From: Candidatus Methanoperedentaceae archaeon
GTDB lineage: Archaea > Halobacteriota > Methanosarcinia > Methanosarcinales > Methanoperedenaceae
Assembly: GCA_027371625.1 (NCBI GenBank)
Contig: DAHXMQ010000102.1
Coordinates: forward strand, 1-6,187
DNA: 6,187 bases
Reading direction: 5' to 3'
Shown here: piece after piece, positions 5,538 to 6,187 of the stretch
Layout: each line of letters opens with the position of its first letter
How positions within the stretch are numbered: the stretch's first letter is position 1
Notes under the pieces: generated by a model
What the model saw: only the letters and a program-made list of their open reading frames with translations
What the model was told of the DNA's origin: nothing
The model's database searches: none
Translations under genes and position numbers: made by a program

Positions 5538-6042
5538 GGAACCTCGAATCTATTTTCCCAGTAATGATATAGGCGGAATCAAATGCGATAAGGAGCAATA
5601 AGGCGTTTATGCCTATTATATTCAGAATCACAAGCACAAGTATCCCAAGCTTGAGGAACAACCTGTAATCGAATGCAGCATCCAAAGCCTTTACGTTTAT
5701 TACTTCTTTCATTTCGTCAAGGGCGGCAAGGGCGGCAATAGGAAAAACCATGAGCGTGATTTTGGCTCCGTATAAAAGAATAACAAGAAGTATCGCACCA
5801 AGCCCGAAATAATGTCCTGTGCTGTTTATCTTGCCAGTTATCAGACATCCGAGCACGATTCCTCCGAAAAGGAGGTAAGCATCGGCATCACTCTGCATCA
5901 AATATCCCATTATCAAGCCGTATGTAAGACCGGGAGGTATGGCAAAAAGTGGATGGAAAAGCTTTTTATCTGCAATATCATCGGTGAGTTTAATCAACGA
6001 ACCTGCAAGAAAACCCAGTATCAAAAGTGTTGGTAATTCCAC
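5527..6042 (-). CDS. Uncharacterised multi-pass membrane protein, first gene of the archaeosortase operon
   Basis: I do not recognise this 171-residue protein. It has about five or six hydrophobic segments (roughly 3-18, 33-50, 54-69, 78-108 which may be two, 128-149 and perhaps 147-160). An acidic loop LTDDIADKKLFH (19-30) follows the first segment. A short internal repeat is visible: LITGKINSTGHYF (67-79) and IITGKIDSRFHEI (159-171), each at the end of a hydrophobic stretch. This suggests a duplicated half-domain of roughly 90 residues. The start is a GTG at 6042, because a TGA stands two codons upstream and no ATG precedes it. GAGG is only one base away, too close for normal use. A TATA-like box about 26 nt upstream instead favours leaderless initiation. 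It overlaps the flavoprotein gene by 11 nt and leads the artA-psd-pssA run, so a role in lipid or surface-protein processing is an inference from context only. Confidence 0.75.
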   Translation of the reverse strand: MELPTLLILGFLAGSLIKLTDDIADKKLFHPLFAIPPGLTYGLIMGYLMQSDADAYLLFGGIVLGCLITGKINSTGHYFGLGAILLVILLYGAKITLMVFPIAALAALDEMKEVINVKALDAAFDYRLFLKLGILVLVILNIIGINALLLLIAFDSAYIITGKIDSRFHEI

Positions 6043-6063
6043 GCCTCAGATGCTAATTTTAAG

Positions 6064-6073
6064 AATTAAATAG
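6064..6073 (-). promoter_or_regulatory. TATA-like box A for the archaeosortase operon
   Basis: The minus strand reads CCTATTTAAT-type sequence here, centred about 26 nt before the GTG at 6042, the distance expected for an archaeal promoter of a leaderless transcript. As the following genes all overlap, this is probably the main promoter for the five-gene run. The upstream side carries repeated CTGTC elements. Confidence 0.45.
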
Positions 6074-6137
6074 GTTTCTGTCCAAGGTTCTGTCAAGTCT
6101 TCGATTTCTGAGCATATCTGTCAAAAATAGGTTGCTG
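6072..6137 (+). repeat. Repeated AGGTTtCTGTC elements in the divergent promoter region
   Basis: AGGTTTCTGTCCA (6072-6084) is followed at once by AGGTTCTGTCAA (6085-6096). A third CTGTCAA lies at 6118-6124 and a partial AGGTTGCTG at 6129-6137. The CTGTC cores begin at 6078, 6090 and 6118, so spacings are 12 and 28. They occupy the space between the operon's TATA-like box and the divergent reading frame, where activator or repressor sites would be expected. This is direct observation; a regulatory role is a guess. Confidence 0.45.
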
Positions 6138-6138
6138 A

Positions 6139-6187
6139 ATGAAAGGTCGAGAAAGATTTATTGAACAGCTTGAAAAGTATAGTGATG
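6139..6187 (+). CDS. Possible start of a divergent protein-coding gene (runs off right edge)
   Basis: An ATG at 6139 opens a frame that stays open to the window edge, giving MKGRERFIEQLEKYSD (16 complete codons). The pattern of charged and hydrophobic residues looks like the first helix of a soluble protein, but the piece is too short to assign to any family. No Shine-Dalgarno site precedes it. An AT-containing GCATATCT near 6112-6119 might be a weak box A about 24 nt upstream. It would be transcribed away from the archaeosortase operon. Confidence 0.38.
   Translation, partial: MKGRERFIEQLEKYSD

Noticed and set aside
5527..6042. Unknown membrane protein as a UbiA-type prenyltransferase or CDP-archaeol synthase (CarS)
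   Set aside because: DDIAD vaguely resembles a prenyl-diphosphate motif, but the protein has about half the membrane segments of UbiA proteins and no second aspartate motif. I see none of the conserved CarS signature.
6072..6137. CRISPR-like array
   Set aside because: The repeated units are short and imperfect, and the spacing is 12 and 28 bases. There are no regular spacers or cas genes.

Overview
The window looks like chromosomal DNA from a euryarchaeon, most likely a methanogen or methanotroph of the Methanosarcinales/Methanoperedens kind. The reasons are an archaeal dihydroneopterin aldolase (MptD, tetrahydromethanopterin synthesis), an archaeosortase A, archaeal-type phosphatidyl/archaetidylserine synthase and decarboxylase, a geranylgeranyl-reductase-family flavoprotein, a JAMM peptidase of the desampylase type and a DUF763 protein. 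TATA-type boxes sit about 25 nt before several start codons. GC is moderate and appears lower in the right third. Genus cannot be fixed from the sequence alone.

Layout. The left edge (1-491, minus) is the N-terminal part of a DUF763 gene that runs off the window. A 98-bp divergent promoter region separates it from a plus-strand pair: a biotin-synthase-like radical SAM protein (590-1570) and a JAMM/MPN+ metallopeptidase (1585-1983). These converge on a long minus-strand block. In transcription order the block is an unrecognised small membrane protein (6042-5527), a short geranylgeranyl-reductase-like flavoprotein (5537-4548), archaeosortase artA (4551-3736), psd/asd (3746-3111), pssA (3111-2425) and, after a 66-bp gap, mptD (2358-2002). 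At the right edge a divergent plus-strand reading frame probably begins at 6139.

How the genes fit together. The first five genes of the minus block overlap by 11, 4, 11 and 1 nt, so they are almost certainly one translationally coupled operon. Archaeosortase A removes the C-terminal PGF-CTERM tripartite signal from surface proteins and the product is lipid-anchored. In Haloferax volcanii PssA and PssD are reported to be needed for this. The operon therefore joins the transpeptidase-like enzyme with the two enzymes making the proposed phosphatidylethanolamine-type (archaetidylethanolamine) lipid. It adds a flavoprotein that could saturate prenyl chains and an uncharacterised membrane protein as its first gene. 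The latter two are the most interesting candidates for new components of archaeal protein lipidation.

The pssA-mptD gap is packed with inverted repeats. Two near-perfect ones flank a TATA-like box directly before mptD, and one of them contains the mptD ribosome binding site and start codon. This is either an operator pair or an RNA structure controlling mptD. No rRNA, tRNA, CRISPR array or insertion sequence was seen, and no gene-free stretch exceeds 100 bp.
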